From: Draconibacterium halophilum
GTDB lineage: Bacteria > Bacteroidota > Bacteroidia > Bacteroidales > Prolixibacteraceae
DNA length: 64,000 nt
Assembly (NCBI RefSeq): GCF_010448835.1
Contig: NZ_CP048409.1
Location: 2,612,001 to 2,676,000, forward strand
Direction of reading: 5' to 3'
Within the stretch, counting starts at the first letter, position 1, and each line of letters starts with the position of its first letter. Of this stretch, positions 1 to 8,148 are shown one piece after another. The position numbers were made by a program, and so were the translations under genes. Below the pieces are notes generated by a model that saw only the letters and a program-made list of their open reading frames with translations, was not told the DNA's origin and made no database searches.

Positions 1-146
1 GCTCCTCTGTCGTTTACAAATTTGTCAACTTTCTCAACTGTACGGTTATAAACAGCAACCGTGTAGCCATTACTTTCCATGTTTAATACCAGGTTTTCGC
101 CCATCACGGCCAACCCGATTAAACCAATGTCTGCTAATTTTTTCAT
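1..146 (-). CDS. gnd: 6-phosphogluconate dehydrogenase, N-terminal part (runs off the left edge)
   Basis: Only the first 48 codons are inside the window. They start at an ATG at 146-144 and read MKKLADIGLIGLAVMGENL and onward. The GLIGLAVMGENL stretch is the NADP-binding loop of 6-phosphogluconate dehydrogenase, and NRTVEKVD after the second strand is also typical. The full enzyme oxidatively decarboxylates 6-phosphogluconate to ribulose 5-phosphate in the cytoplasm. It follows pdxB by 73 bp on the same strand and looks like a distal gene of the sugar-acid operon. Family assignment is secure; whether it is the decarboxylating long form cannot be checked because the rest lies outside. Confidence 0.9.
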   Translation of the reverse strand, partial: MKKLADIGLIGLAVMGENLVLNMESNGYTVAVYNRTVEKVDKFVNDRG

Positions 147-219
147 TTCTATATTTTTTGTTTTTTATTTTGAATGTATTCGATTGTTGTAACGAAACCA
201 ATTCCGATACGTTTTATTT

Positions 220-1350
220 TTACTGTGTTTTTACATTAAAACCTAATTCTTTGAGTTTTTTCAAGGTTTTCTCCTCAATATATTTTGCATTGATGGTGTA
301 CGTGGCAAATTCACGTCGAACAGGATAATCACCACGTAACTGTTCAAATTTTAACGGAGCCTCCCGAAGATCATCATCATCGTTTTCAATGTCGTAAGTA
401 CTTAAAATCGCTTCAGCCAAAATGGAATACTCGCGACGTTGGTTACCATCAATTTCTATTGTGGTATTTTCCGGCTTTTCTACATTTGTTGGTTCCCAGT
501 TGTCAATTCCTAAACCAAAAAACCTACTGATGGCCTGAACACTCATTTTTGTTCCGTTCGCTTTTCCGTCTTTCGAATAGCCTGCAATATGTGGCGTACC
601 GTGATCGCACAGATTTAGGAGTTCGAGATTGATATCCGGTTCATTTTCCCAGCAATCGGCAATAAAACCTTTTATGTCGTTCGCTTCAATGGCGTTGTAA
701 ATCGCTTCTGTTTCACAAACTTCACCACGACACGAATTGATTAGCAAGGGTTTTTTTTTCAGGTTTTGCAGAAAATCTTCATTTGCCAAATGAAAAGTTG
801 CATCATCGCCTGTCATATTTAATGGAACATGAAAAGTGATAATATCGGCTTCTTTCTGAATCGTTTCCAATGAAACAAAGTTGTTACTTCCTTCTGCTCT
901 CGCCCGCGGTGGGTCATTCAGCAAAATATTCATGCCAAGTATTTTGCAGGTTTTTGCTACACGCTTTCCTACGTTTCCTACTCCAACAATACCTACTGTT
1001 AATCCGGCAAGGTCGGTTCTTTTGCGCATCGACCAGGAGAATAAAGCAGAAGCAATGTACTGATTTACACTCTCAGCATTACAACCCGGTGCATTTGTCC
1101 ATTCAATTCCTGCTTCTCGACAATAGTCTGTGTCGATGTGGTCGAAACCAATGGTTGCAGTTGCAATGTATTTTACTTTAGAACCGTGAAGTAATTTCCG
1201 GTTGCAGATCGTTCGTGTGCGTGTTATCAGTGCATCGGCATCTTTTACAACCTCTGGTGTAGTTTCACTTCCCGGGAGGTAAACAACTTCGGCAAAAGGT
1301 TCAAGAGCACCTTTAATATATGGTATTTTGTTATCGATTATAATCTTCAT
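220..1350 (-). CDS. pdxB: Erythronate-4-phosphate dehydrogenase
   Basis: This 376-residue D-isomer-specific 2-hydroxyacid dehydrogenase has the Rossmann motif GIVGVGNVGKR at about 120-130. The catalytic Arg (NSCRGEV, R208), Glu (WENEP, E237) and His (GTPHIAGYS, H254) are all present. The C-terminal ~90 residues match the PdxB-specific dimerisation domain, which separates it from generic family members. PdxB oxidises 4-phospho-D-erythronate in the DXP-dependent pyridoxal phosphate pathway. It lies 17 bp after a Gfo/Idh oxidoreductase gene inside an apparent sugar-acid operon, an unexpected place for a vitamin B6 gene. A related 2-hydroxyacid substrate is possible, but the C-terminal domain argues for true PdxB. 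Confidence 0.9.
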   Translation of the reverse strand: MKIIIDNKIPYIKGALEPFAEVVYLPGSETTPEVVKDADALITRTRTICNRKLLHGSKVKYIATATIGFDHIDTDYCREAGIEWTNAPGCNAESVNQYIASALFSWSMRKRTDLAGLTVGIVGVGNVGKRVAKTCKILGMNILLNDPPRARAEGSNNFVSLETIQKEADIITFHVPLNMTGDDATFHLANEDFLQNLKKKPLLINSCRGEVCETEAIYNAIEANDIKGFIADCWENEPDINLELLNLCDHGTPHIAGYSKDGKANGTKMSVQAISRFFGLGIDNWEPTNVEKPENTTIEIDGNQRREYSILAEAILSTYDIENDDDDLREAPLKFEQLRGDYPVRREFATYTINAKYIEEKTLKKLKELGFNVKTQ

Positions 1351-1367
1351 TGGGCCTTCTACTCGGT

Positions 1368-2381
1368 CTATTGATTTTTAATATAATAATCTTTAACCAT
1401 CTCGTCAAGCACCAGGCTGGTGCGGGCTGCTGATTCTCCGGTGCTGACACACTTGCCATTTTCCAGTAATTCATTTACAACCTGTTTTACGAGGTTTTGC
1501 GAGATGTGCTGCGGATTATTAAAACTTAGTTTTTCTGTTCCTTTTTGATTTTTTACAATAACATCGCCATGTGTAAAACAAGGCAAGCAAATTTCGCCTT
1601 TTTCTCCAACAATTTGAATATAATCTTCCACCGATTTTTCATCAACAACAAAACACCAGCTTCCGGTTCCAACAACTCCGGATTCGTGTTTCCAGGTTCC
1701 TGTAACTGTATCTTCAGCAGGGTAGAGGCCGGCCTGATTAACAGCTTGTCCTTTTACCCCGCTGATTTTTCCAAAAACAAAATCGAGGTAGTCTAATTGG
1801 TGAGATGCCAGATCGAAAAAATATCCGCCACCGGCAATCTCCGGAAAAACGTGCCAGCGCATTTCTTCCGGTTTTTGATTGGCTTCGGCAGCCTGTTTAT
1901 ATAACTTTATATTTACCATTAAGGGTTTGCCGATACTGCCAGTTTCTATTAGTTCTTTCACTCTCAGAAATGCCGGTAAAGTACGTCGGTAATAAGCCAC
2001 CCACAGCGGAGTATTTGTTTCCTCTGAAACTTTAAGCATCTCCAGACATTCAGCATAATTGCGTGCCATAGGCTTTTCAACATAAACCGGTTTCCCGGCT
2101 TTTAGTGCTTCAATGGCATATAACGCGTGGGTGTCGGGAGGAGTGGCAATATAAACCGCATTTACTTCCGGATCGTTGATTAATGCGGAACCATTGCTAT
2201 ACCATTTCGGAACATTGTGGCGACGCGCATAGTCTTGTGCTTTTTCTTCATTTCTGCGCATAACGGCAACCAATTTTGAATTTTCGACTTTATAGAAAGC
2301 CGGCCCACTTTTTACCTCTGTTACATTGCCAACCCCGATAATGCCCCAATTAATGCTTTTTTGTTTGCTTTTCGTATTCAA
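1368..2381 (-). CDS. Gfo/Idh/MocA family NAD(P)-dependent oxidoreductase
   Basis: The 337-residue protein has an N-terminal Rossmann fold with GIIGVGNV at about 14-21, the family EKPMARN motif near residue 100, and a C-terminal alpha/beta substrate domain with a conserved His in FFDLASHQLDYL. There is no export signal, so it is cytoplasmic. Members oxidise or reduce sugars, inositols or sugar acids; the exact substrate cannot be read from sequence. It sits 30 bp after the LarA-like gene and 17 bp before pdxB on the same strand. Co-transcription with mannonate and gluconate enzymes suggests a hexose or hexonate substrate (inference). Confidence 0.88.
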   Translation of the reverse strand: MNTKSKQKSINWGIIGVGNVTEVKSGPAFYKVENSKLVAVMRRNEEKAQDYARRHNVPKWYSNGSALINDPEVNAVYIATPPDTHALYAIEALKAGKPVYVEKPMARNYAECLEMLKVSEETNTPLWVAYYRRTLPAFLRVKELIETGSIGKPLMVNIKLYKQAAEANQKPEEMRWHVFPEIAGGGYFFDLASHQLDYLDFVFGKISGVKGQAVNQAGLYPAEDTVTGTWKHESGVVGTGSWCFVVDEKSVEDYIQIVGEKGEICLPCFTHGDVIVKNQKGTEKLSFNNPQHISQNLVKQVVNELLENGKCVSTGESAARTSLVLDEMVKDYYIKNQ

Positions 2382-2411
2382 TTTTTCTGTCTGTTTTAGA
2401 ATCTGTTTTTA

Positions 2412-3698
2412 CTAATAATCGAACCGATCTCGGTACGCCCACAATCCGATTGCCGGATTTGAAATATAAAATATCTCTTCACCATCCGGCATTATATTGA
2501 ATCCGTCTTTCAGTTTTCGGGGATCGTATTTTGCAGTCACCTCATCGTAATCGCCATACTTGAATCCTACACTTTCAATTTCCTGTTGGATAATGTTTCC
2601 TTCTGCTTTGCCCGGACAGTAAGTGATATTAAAACGACCTTCGGAAGAACCGTGAATCAGGTGAGCTGCAGCGCCCAAATTGTTCTGTAGATCTTCGTTT
2701 TCTTTTACCAGTTTTAACGTATGAGGTGTACCAAAATAGCCATACTTACGGATCAAAGCATCGATTTGTGGATCTTCACCAAACTCTTTCAAAGCCGGAG
2801 CAAGTACAATTAATTCGGCGCCATCGGCTAATGCCATGCGGGTGCGGTAAATACTTTTGTTGCCCAGCCAGGTGCTTTTAAATTCAGTAGGGTCGAGCCA
2901 AACCACTGCTTTTTTGATGGGTTTCTCAACCATCTCAAAGTTAACTTCGAGCGAAAGTTTTGCTGCTTTATCGAACACATTAAAATCGTCGCCAATAAAA
3001 AGGCCGTAGGTTTGTAATTTCCCCTCTTTATTGAGGCCTACAACGGTTTGAACATAAACGATCGGCAGATGATTGGAGAAATTTTCGGAAGCGTAATTAA
3101 ATACTTTTCTTACCGGTGTGTCGGCACGCCCCATCATTCTTTCCATACCGTACGCTGCTCCAATGTAATGGCTTTTGTTTATGCCTTCAACACCACCGGT
3201 TCCTACAAAAATATTTTTATTGTAATTGGCCATTCCTACTACTTCATGCGGAACAACCTGTCCGATAGATAAAATCAGATCGAAATTACCTTCAACTAAT
3301 ATTTTGTTTACCTGAGCCGGCCAGGTATAATTAACTGCTCCTTCCGAAACTTCTTTAACAAATTCAGCAGGAACGGTTCCTAATGTAATCACATCATTTC
3401 GCCAATCGTGCTCGCGAATCAGCTCTGTTGGCATTTTACCAAACATGTGGCTTATCTGTTCCATTGTCATTGGCGTGTGAGTGCCCAAAGCCGGAAGTAC
3501 ATCGGTGAGGCGTTCGCCGAAGTACTCCCAGGTAAATTCAGTGAGCTCTCCGGCACGCGATGGTAAGCGTGTGTAATCAGGCGGAACCGCTAAAACTTTT
3601 TGTTTTGCTCCCATTTTTTCAAAGGCTTCGAACAGACCATTTCTCAGATCATCAGCACTGAGTGCCGTTTCGGTAGAACCTTTTTCGAAATATATCAT
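2412..3698 (-). CDS. LarA-family nickel-pincer-dependent 2-hydroxyacid racemase/epimerase
   Basis: This 428-residue protein belongs to the lactate racemase (LarA) superfamily. The substrate-binding DYTR motif (D41, R44), GTH (H74), PHEVVG (H151), the lysine K161 and H177 are all present. The H151-K161-H177 spacing (10 and 16) equals that of H174-K184-H200 in Lactobacillus LarA, where the lysine tethers the pyridinium-thiocarboxylate nickel cofactor. An active Ni enzyme is therefore likely. Characterised homologues act on lactate, malate, hydroxyglutarate or gluconate. Here the neighbours are an SDR mannonate oxidoreductase, a KDG-type kinase and 6-phosphogluconate dehydrogenase, which favours a hexonate such as gluconate/mannonate (inference). 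The cofactor genes larB, larC and larE are not in the window. Confidence 0.88.
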   Translation of the reverse strand: MIYFEKGSTETALSADDLRNGLFEAFEKMGAKQKVLAVPPDYTRLPSRAGELTEFTWEYFGERLTDVLPALGTHTPMTMEQISHMFGKMPTELIREHDWRNDVITLGTVPAEFVKEVSEGAVNYTWPAQVNKILVEGNFDLILSIGQVVPHEVVGMANYNKNIFVGTGGVEGINKSHYIGAAYGMERMMGRADTPVRKVFNYASENFSNHLPIVYVQTVVGLNKEGKLQTYGLFIGDDFNVFDKAAKLSLEVNFEMVEKPIKKAVVWLDPTEFKSTWLGNKSIYRTRMALADGAELIVLAPALKEFGEDPQIDALIRKYGYFGTPHTLKLVKENEDLQNNLGAAAHLIHGSSEGRFNITYCPGKAEGNIIQQEIESVGFKYGDYDEVTAKYDPRKLKDGFNIMPDGEEIFYISNPAIGLWAYRDRFDY

Positions 3699-3723
3699 TT
3701 GATCAAATTTTTAAATGAATTGA

Positions 3724-4797
3724 CTAGCGTTTAACGCGCGCATTTCCACCCCACACACTCCATACCTGTTCTTCATCGGCAGGTTGTGCGTAGTCGGTTA
3801 AGAAAGTTGTTGCCAGAGCTCCGGTGGCCCATCCAAATTGTGGCCATTTTTCCGGCTCCCAGCCTTTTAGAATTCCATACAGCATTCCGCCAACAAAACC
3901 ATCGCCGCCACCAATACGGTCGAATACACGAATTGTTCGTGGTTCAACAACATGCCAGTTTTCACCTTCCAGCATAATAGCTCCCCAAAGGTGTTCGTTT
4001 ACACTAACAACTTCGCGCAGTGTGGTTGCAAAAACCGATGCATTTGGAAAAGTCTCTTTTACACGAGTGATCAATCCTTTAAATCCATCAATTTTGGCGT
4101 TCAAACCTTCACCACCGGCTGGTGGTCCCTCAATTCCAAAACAAAGCTGAAAATCCTCTTCGTTACCAATAAGAATATCCGAAACCGATGCTATTTCGGT
4201 AAAGTCTTTTCGAAGTTGTTCTTCGCGACCTTTCCAAAACGAAGCTCTGTGATTAAGGTCGAAAGAAATTTTGGTACCATATTTCTTTGCTGCTCTTGCA
4301 ACTTCAAGACAGAACTGTGTTGTTTCAGGCGATAGTGCACCAATCAACCCGGATAAGTGAACGATTTGCACTCCTTCTTCGCCAAAAATACGTTCAAGAT
4401 CAAAGTCTTTTACATTTAATGTGCGGCCTACTTCGCCTGCACGGTCGTTAAAAACACGCGGTCCACGGCTGCCATATCCACTGTCGGCAATGTTTATCTG
4501 GTGGCGATAACCCCATGGATTTTCCTGTTCCATTTCGGGGCCTTCATAGTCCATGTGGCGGGCTTTTAAGTTGCTTTTTATAAATTTTGCAATGGGACTG
4601 TCTTTTACAAAAGTGGTTAAAACTTTTACGGGTAATCCCAGGTACGATGAAATGCTGGCTACGTTGGTTTCGGCACTGGTAGCATAAAGCGTAAATTTAT
4701 CGCTTGAATGAACGGGCTGCCCATTTTCGGGAGTAAGACGGGTTCCCATGCTTGTTGGTACCAGCATGGCATATTTGCAATTTTGTTTTAATTCCAT
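3724..4797 (-). CDS. kdgK: PfkB-family carbohydrate kinase, probable 2-keto-3-deoxygluconate kinase
   Basis: The 357-residue ribokinase-like protein has the C-terminal anion-hole motif GGGDGFVGG (catalytic Asp within GGGDG) and the SFDLNHR segment typical of KDG kinases. N-terminal sugar-binding residues such as the ETN of AETNVA are also present. KDG kinase phosphorylates 2-keto-3-deoxygluconate in the uronate pathway; gluconate kinase activity is an alternative given the gnd gene downstream. A 162-bp gap with a perfect 14-bp CG-centred palindrome separates it from the SDR gene upstream, so it may have its own regulated promoter. The LarA-like gene follows after 25 bp. Confidence 0.85.
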   Translation of the reverse strand: MELKQNCKYAMLVPTSMGTRLTPENGQPVHSSDKFTLYATSAETNVASISSYLGLPVKVLTTFVKDSPIAKFIKSNLKARHMDYEGPEMEQENPWGYRHQINIADSGYGSRGPRVFNDRAGEVGRTLNVKDFDLERIFGEEGVQIVHLSGLIGALSPETTQFCLEVARAAKKYGTKISFDLNHRASFWKGREEQLRKDFTEIASVSDILIGNEEDFQLCFGIEGPPAGGEGLNAKIDGFKGLITRVKETFPNASVFATTLREVVSVNEHLWGAIMLEGENWHVVEPRTIRVFDRIGGGDGFVGGMLYGILKGWEPEKWPQFGWATGALATTFLTDYAQPADEEQVWSVWGGNARVKR

Positions 4798-4886
4798 TTT
4801 GTTTGATTTTATTGGCTATAAATTATTATATCGTTTTATTGCGGAATTGGTTATACTTAAATCAACCCTATTTTTAGGGTTGCCGG

Positions 4887-4900
4887 CGTTAGCGCTAACG
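4887..4900. promoter_or_regulatory. Candidate LacI-type operator (CGTTAGCGCTAACG)
   Basis: A perfect 14-bp palindrome centred on CG, the usual geometry of LacI/GalR-family operators, lies 90 bp upstream of the kinase start in the only large gap of the operon. One further matching pair flanks each side after a mismatch. A separate inverted repeat AACCCTA-TTTT-TAGGGTT at 4864-4881 lies beside it and may be a weak terminator or a second site. Confidence 0.5.
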
Positions 4901-4959
4901 GCGTTTCGGGAAAAAGAAGCCGAATTCCAAATCCGGCCCAAACATTATCCAAAGTTTTT

Positions 4960-5811
4960 TTAAACGCCTCCAAATGCGCTGTAACCTCCATCAACAGGAA
5001 TTACAATTCCGGTAATAAAGTTTGAAATATCAGAAATCAGGAAAAGTGTTGTGCCTTGCAAATCTTCAGGTTCTCCAAATTTCCCCATTGGCGTATTATC
5101 AACAATTTTTTGTCCGCGAGGCGAGTAGTTACCGGTTTTTTCGTCCACTACCAAAAAACGGTTTTGGTTAGTAATAAAAAAGCCTGGAGCAACTGCATTT
5201 ACTCGAATGCCTACTTTCGCCAGGTGTACTGATAACCACTCCGTAAAATTATTGATCGACGCTTTTGCAGCCGAATATGCCGGAATTTTTGTGAGCGGTT
5301 TATACGAGTTCATTGATGAAACATTCAGTACAACACCTTTTTTATTCGTTAGCATATCGCGGGTAAAAACCATGGTGGGCAGCAAAGTCCCTTTAAAATT
5401 TAGTGCGAAAACCTTGTCGAAACCTTCCATTTCCAACCCGTAAAAAGTGTCCTCAAGCTTATCCATGTTTTCCTCCGTCATGGTTTCAACTTTTGTTGTT
5501 GCCTGCGGACTGTTTCCTCCGGCGCCGTTAATTAAAATATCAATCGGACCCAGTTTTTTGTTGATTTCTGCTTTTGCCGCCTCAAGCGATTCTTTATCGA
5601 GCACATTGGCTGCAACACCAATCACCTCTGCTCCCGACTCGGCGGCAATCTCTGCCGCAACTTTATCGGCTGTTTCTTTATTAATATCGGCAATGGCAAT
5701 TTTGGTTCCAACCGATGCAATGGCTTTAACCATGGCAGTACCTAAAACTCCGGCTCCACCAGTAATTACGCATACTTTGCCTTTTAAATCGTTAAATGAT
5801 AATGCTTGCAT
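4960..5811 (-). CDS. uxuB: SDR-family D-mannonate oxidoreductase (fructuronate reductase)
   Basis: This 283-residue classical short-chain dehydrogenase has the cofactor motif TGGAGVLG (about 17-24), INGAGG, and the catalytic Ser (SSMNSY) and YSAAK. The segments GTLLPTMVF, SYKPLTKIPAYSAAK and APGFFITNQNR closely resemble the SDR-type mannonate oxidoreductase of Bacillus (YjmF/UxuB), which interconverts D-fructuronate and D-mannonate. It starts 5 bp after the regulator gene, so the two are co-transcribed. It gives the operon its link to hexuronate catabolism. An oxidoreductase for another hexonate is possible; the fold and active site are certain. Confidence 0.85.
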   Translation of the reverse strand: MQALSFNDLKGKVCVITGGAGVLGTAMVKAIASVGTKIAIADINKETADKVAAEIAAESGAEVIGVAANVLDKESLEAAKAEINKKLGPIDILINGAGGNSPQATTKVETMTEENMDKLEDTFYGLEMEGFDKVFALNFKGTLLPTMVFTRDMLTNKKGVVLNVSSMNSYKPLTKIPAYSAAKASINNFTEWLSVHLAKVGIRVNAVAPGFFITNQNRFLVVDEKTGNYSPRGQKIVDNTPMGKFGEPEDLQGTTLFLISDISNFITGIVIPVDGGYSAFGGV

Positions 5812-5816
5812 AGTTT

Positions 5817-6899
5817 TTATTTAAATTCTTTGTAGTAATCAACGTTTTCTTTTGTAACAATATCAATTGGGGTATAACTTTCTTTTTGAATTTCTCTTTT
5901 TTGTACGATGGACCTAAAGAGTTTGTTTACAGCGTTATATCCCTGTTCTTCGGGGCGTTGACAAATGAGAAACTGAACGAGATCCATTTTCAAAAATTCA
6001 ATATTTTCTTTTATAAGATCGTGGCCAATTACTTTAATAGTATTGAGTTTGAGTTTTTGAAGCAGGCGACCAACATAAAATACTTTCGAGTTGGTAACAA
6101 GAATTCCTTTAATGTTCCTTTCGACGATGTAGTTTTCAACCTTTTGCATCCATTTATCCGAATTCGTATCCGGAATTTCAATGGTGAATAAATCGTGGTT
6201 GTTATCCTTTTTTTGCTTAAACCAGTCGTGTATTCCCATTTCGCGTTGTACCAAATGGTTTTGGTTGTCCATCTCTTTTGCAAAATGAAGAACCAGAATA
6301 TTTCCGTCGGGTAACATCAAATCGAGCAATTTACCCGAAACCAATCCGCTTTGATAGGAATTCTGGCCAATGTAACTTAGTTGTCCCACATCTTTAATGT
6401 CAGAATCGATAAAAACAAACGGAATTTCCAGCTCTTTCAATTCTTTGATAAAAACCGTAGCCTCTTTTTTGAAAAAGGGTGCCAGCACAACACCGTCGGG
6501 TTTTATGGCCAGAACATTATTGGCTTCTTCAACAAAGCTCTTCGAATCGGCCTGATTAAATGTAAACGATTCAATTTGTAATCCATACTGTGGTAATTCT
6601 GAAATTCGTTTTTGGATTCCTTTAATTGGTTTGGTCCAGTATCCATCTCCGGCAGGAGGTTGAGGAAGTAGCGTTGCAAAAGTAGCAGCTTTTTTAGATG
6701 CCAACGTACTTGCCAGAATATTGGGCTGATAATTCAGCTCTTTAATAATCTCGAGAATCTTCTTTTTTGTAGAGGTAGCTACTTCGCCCCGGTTGTGTAA
6801 AACCCTGTCGACCGTGCCGATTGAAACTTTGGCTTTTTCGGCAATATCCTTAATTCGTATTTGCTTATTTAGTTCGATAGCGTTTCTGTTTTTTATGAT
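5817..6899 (-). CDS. LacI-family transcriptional regulator with no canonical start codon
   Basis: The C-terminal part is a periplasmic-binding-like sugar sensor (substrate-binding domain about residues 66-360). In the same frame upstream of a TTG at 6704 lies an intact LacI helix-turn-helix and hinge, with IRIKDIAEKAKVS, IGTVDRVLHNRGEV and KKKILEIIKELNYQPN. The frame stays open to a TAA at 6917-6915, but holds no ATG, GTG or TTG before the helix. The start must be rare (ATA at 6896, ATT at 6905 or ATC at 6899), unless the TTG gives a protein without DNA binding. The start given here is therefore approximate. It overlaps no neighbour and precedes uxuB by 5 bp. It probably controls this sugar-acid operon and itself through the palindrome at 6954-6973. 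Confidence 0.85.
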   Translation of the reverse strand: MIKNRNAIELNKQIRIKDIAEKAKVSIGTVDRVLHNRGEVATSTKKKILEIIKELNYQPNILASTLASKKAATFATLLPQPPAGDGYWTKPIKGIQKRISELPQYGLQIESFTFNQADSKSFVEEANNVLAIKPDGVVLAPFFKKEATVFIKELKELEIPFVFIDSDIKDVGQLSYIGQNSYQSGLVSGKLLDLMLPDGNILVLHFAKEMDNQNHLVQREMGIHDWFKQKKDNNHDLFTIEIPDTNSDKWMQKVENYIVERNIKGILVTNSKVFYVGRLLQKLKLNTIKVIGHDLIKENIEFLKMDLVQFLICQRPEEQGYNAVNKLFRSIVQKREIQKESYTPIDIVTKENVDYYKEFK

Positions 6900-6953
6900 T
6901 AAAATATCACAATTTTAATTCTTCGCTTTCAAATCTAAACAAAAATATTAGTA

Positions 6954-6973
6954 TTCCGTGTACGAACACGGAA
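6954..6973. promoter_or_regulatory. Candidate LacI-type operator upstream of the regulator gene
   Basis: TTCCGTGT-ACGA-ACACGGAA has perfect 8-bp arms and a central CG. It lies about 55 bp upstream of the regulator reading frame, in its promoter region. LacI-family proteins bind such even-spaced CG-centred palindromes. The sequence differs from the palindrome at 4887-4900, so the two may be read by different proteins. Confidence 0.6.
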
Positions 6974-7019
6974 ATTTTTCATCTAAAATGTTCAGCAACA
7001 TTTCAGACCGGAACTTACC

Positions 7020-7844
7020 TTAAAATCGGGCCAGATTCTGATCCGGTTTTTCTTCCAAAAGATGTGGGTTTTTTAATAAGAATTTAATTTGTCGGAAGAG
7101 GCGGCCACCATGTGACCCGTCGACAACGCGATGATCGAGTGTTGCTGACAGTAACATGATTCTGCGCGGAACAATTTCGCCGTTAACCACTGCGGGTTTA
7201 TTCTGAACCGTTCCCAAAACCATTACCAGCGATACGTTTGATGAAGGTAGTAACGAGCCAAAACCGGTATCGAGACCAACGGTGCCAATGTTTGATACCA
7301 CATACGAGCCAAAACTATTTGAATCGAGGCCGATTCCCGGTAAAGAAATTCCCCAATCGATAGTAAGAACACGGTACAGGCGGAACAGCCATTTACGGAA
7401 AGGCCACGGAACCCGTGCCAGTATATTTTTCGATTGCATTTCATCGCGTTCGTTTCCTTTTCGCGACTGACGGATATGTTCGGCAATTTCGTCGGTTACC
7501 TCCTGTATGGTACGTTGATCGGCATTTTCAACTTTTACCGATCCCATTTCTCCACCGGCCAGTAAAACACTAACCACTCCATCAACCTGTTTACGCTGGG
7601 CTATTTTCGAGCCCTTAACAAAGGTGTTTAGTTCGGGCACTTCGTTACGAATTGCCCTTCCAATAATTAGTGTGATGATATAAGTGAGCGTAGTTTTTAA
7701 GCCTTCTTTTCTTTTTTGAGCGATGTACTTTTCAATATCTGTAACATCTAATTCTACCGTACCATAAATTTTAGAATCGGTAGGCTTTTTGTAAATGGTT
7801 GACGCCACTTTGCGCCAGTCTGAATTATAATCAATATGCTCCAT
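7020..7844 (-). CDS. Stand-alone 2-oxoacid dehydrogenase E2-type acyltransferase domain protein
   Basis: The 274-residue protein matches only the catalytic domain of dihydrolipoamide acyltransferases. It has the C-terminal active-site motif DHRVVDG (the HxxxDG signature) and the GSYVVSNIG and GTVQNKP segments of the CAT fold. No lipoyl or E3-binding domain is present, so it cannot be a normal E2 subunit and may transfer an acyl group from a free CoA or lipoyl donor to another acceptor. No E1, E3 or lipoylation gene is nearby. Divergent from the sigma-factor gene. Family firm, function unknown. Confidence 0.78.
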   Translation of the reverse strand: MEHIDYNSDWRKVASTIYKKPTDSKIYGTVELDVTDIEKYIAQKRKEGLKTTLTYIITLIIGRAIRNEVPELNTFVKGSKIAQRKQVDGVVSVLLAGGEMGSVKVENADQRTIQEVTDEIAEHIRQSRKGNERDEMQSKNILARVPWPFRKWLFRLYRVLTIDWGISLPGIGLDSNSFGSYVVSNIGTVGLDTGFGSLLPSSNVSLVMVLGTVQNKPAVVNGEIVPRRIMLLSATLDHRVVDGSHGGRLFRQIKFLLKNPHLLEEKPDQNLARF

Positions 7845-8148
7845 ATAACGATTTTATTTATCAATCGTTTCCTGTAAAAAATCCAATAATTGCGGCTTTA
7901 GGTCGCAAATGTAATTGTTTATATGGAAATCTCTTAAGAAAAGGCTCTCCGATTAATGTTTTTATTTACTCGATCACCAAAATCAATTTCGGCCTGTTTT
8001 CAATCTTTTACAACTATTTTATTTCGTTTTTTTAGAGAAATTGAATTGCGATAGGAGCGTGTATGAGCTTAAATAGTTTGCAATTTATTTAAAAAGAATA
8101 CTTTTGTGTACTTAAACTAAACTGTTACTAAACTATTTTCTACCCTTA
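7845..8148. other. Divergent intergenic region
   Basis: AT-rich 304-bp stretch between the divergent acyltransferase and sigma-factor genes. It holds the promoter noted at 8077-8106 and no convincing open frame. Confidence 0.6.
8077..8106 (+). promoter_or_regulatory. Bacteroidota-type housekeeping promoter of the sigma-factor gene
   Basis: TTTG at 8077-8080 and TACTTTTG at 8099-8106, 18 bp apart, match the TTTG / TAnnTTTG promoter of Bacteroidota primary sigma factor. Transcription would begin about 35 bp before the ATG at 8149. Confidence 0.6.
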
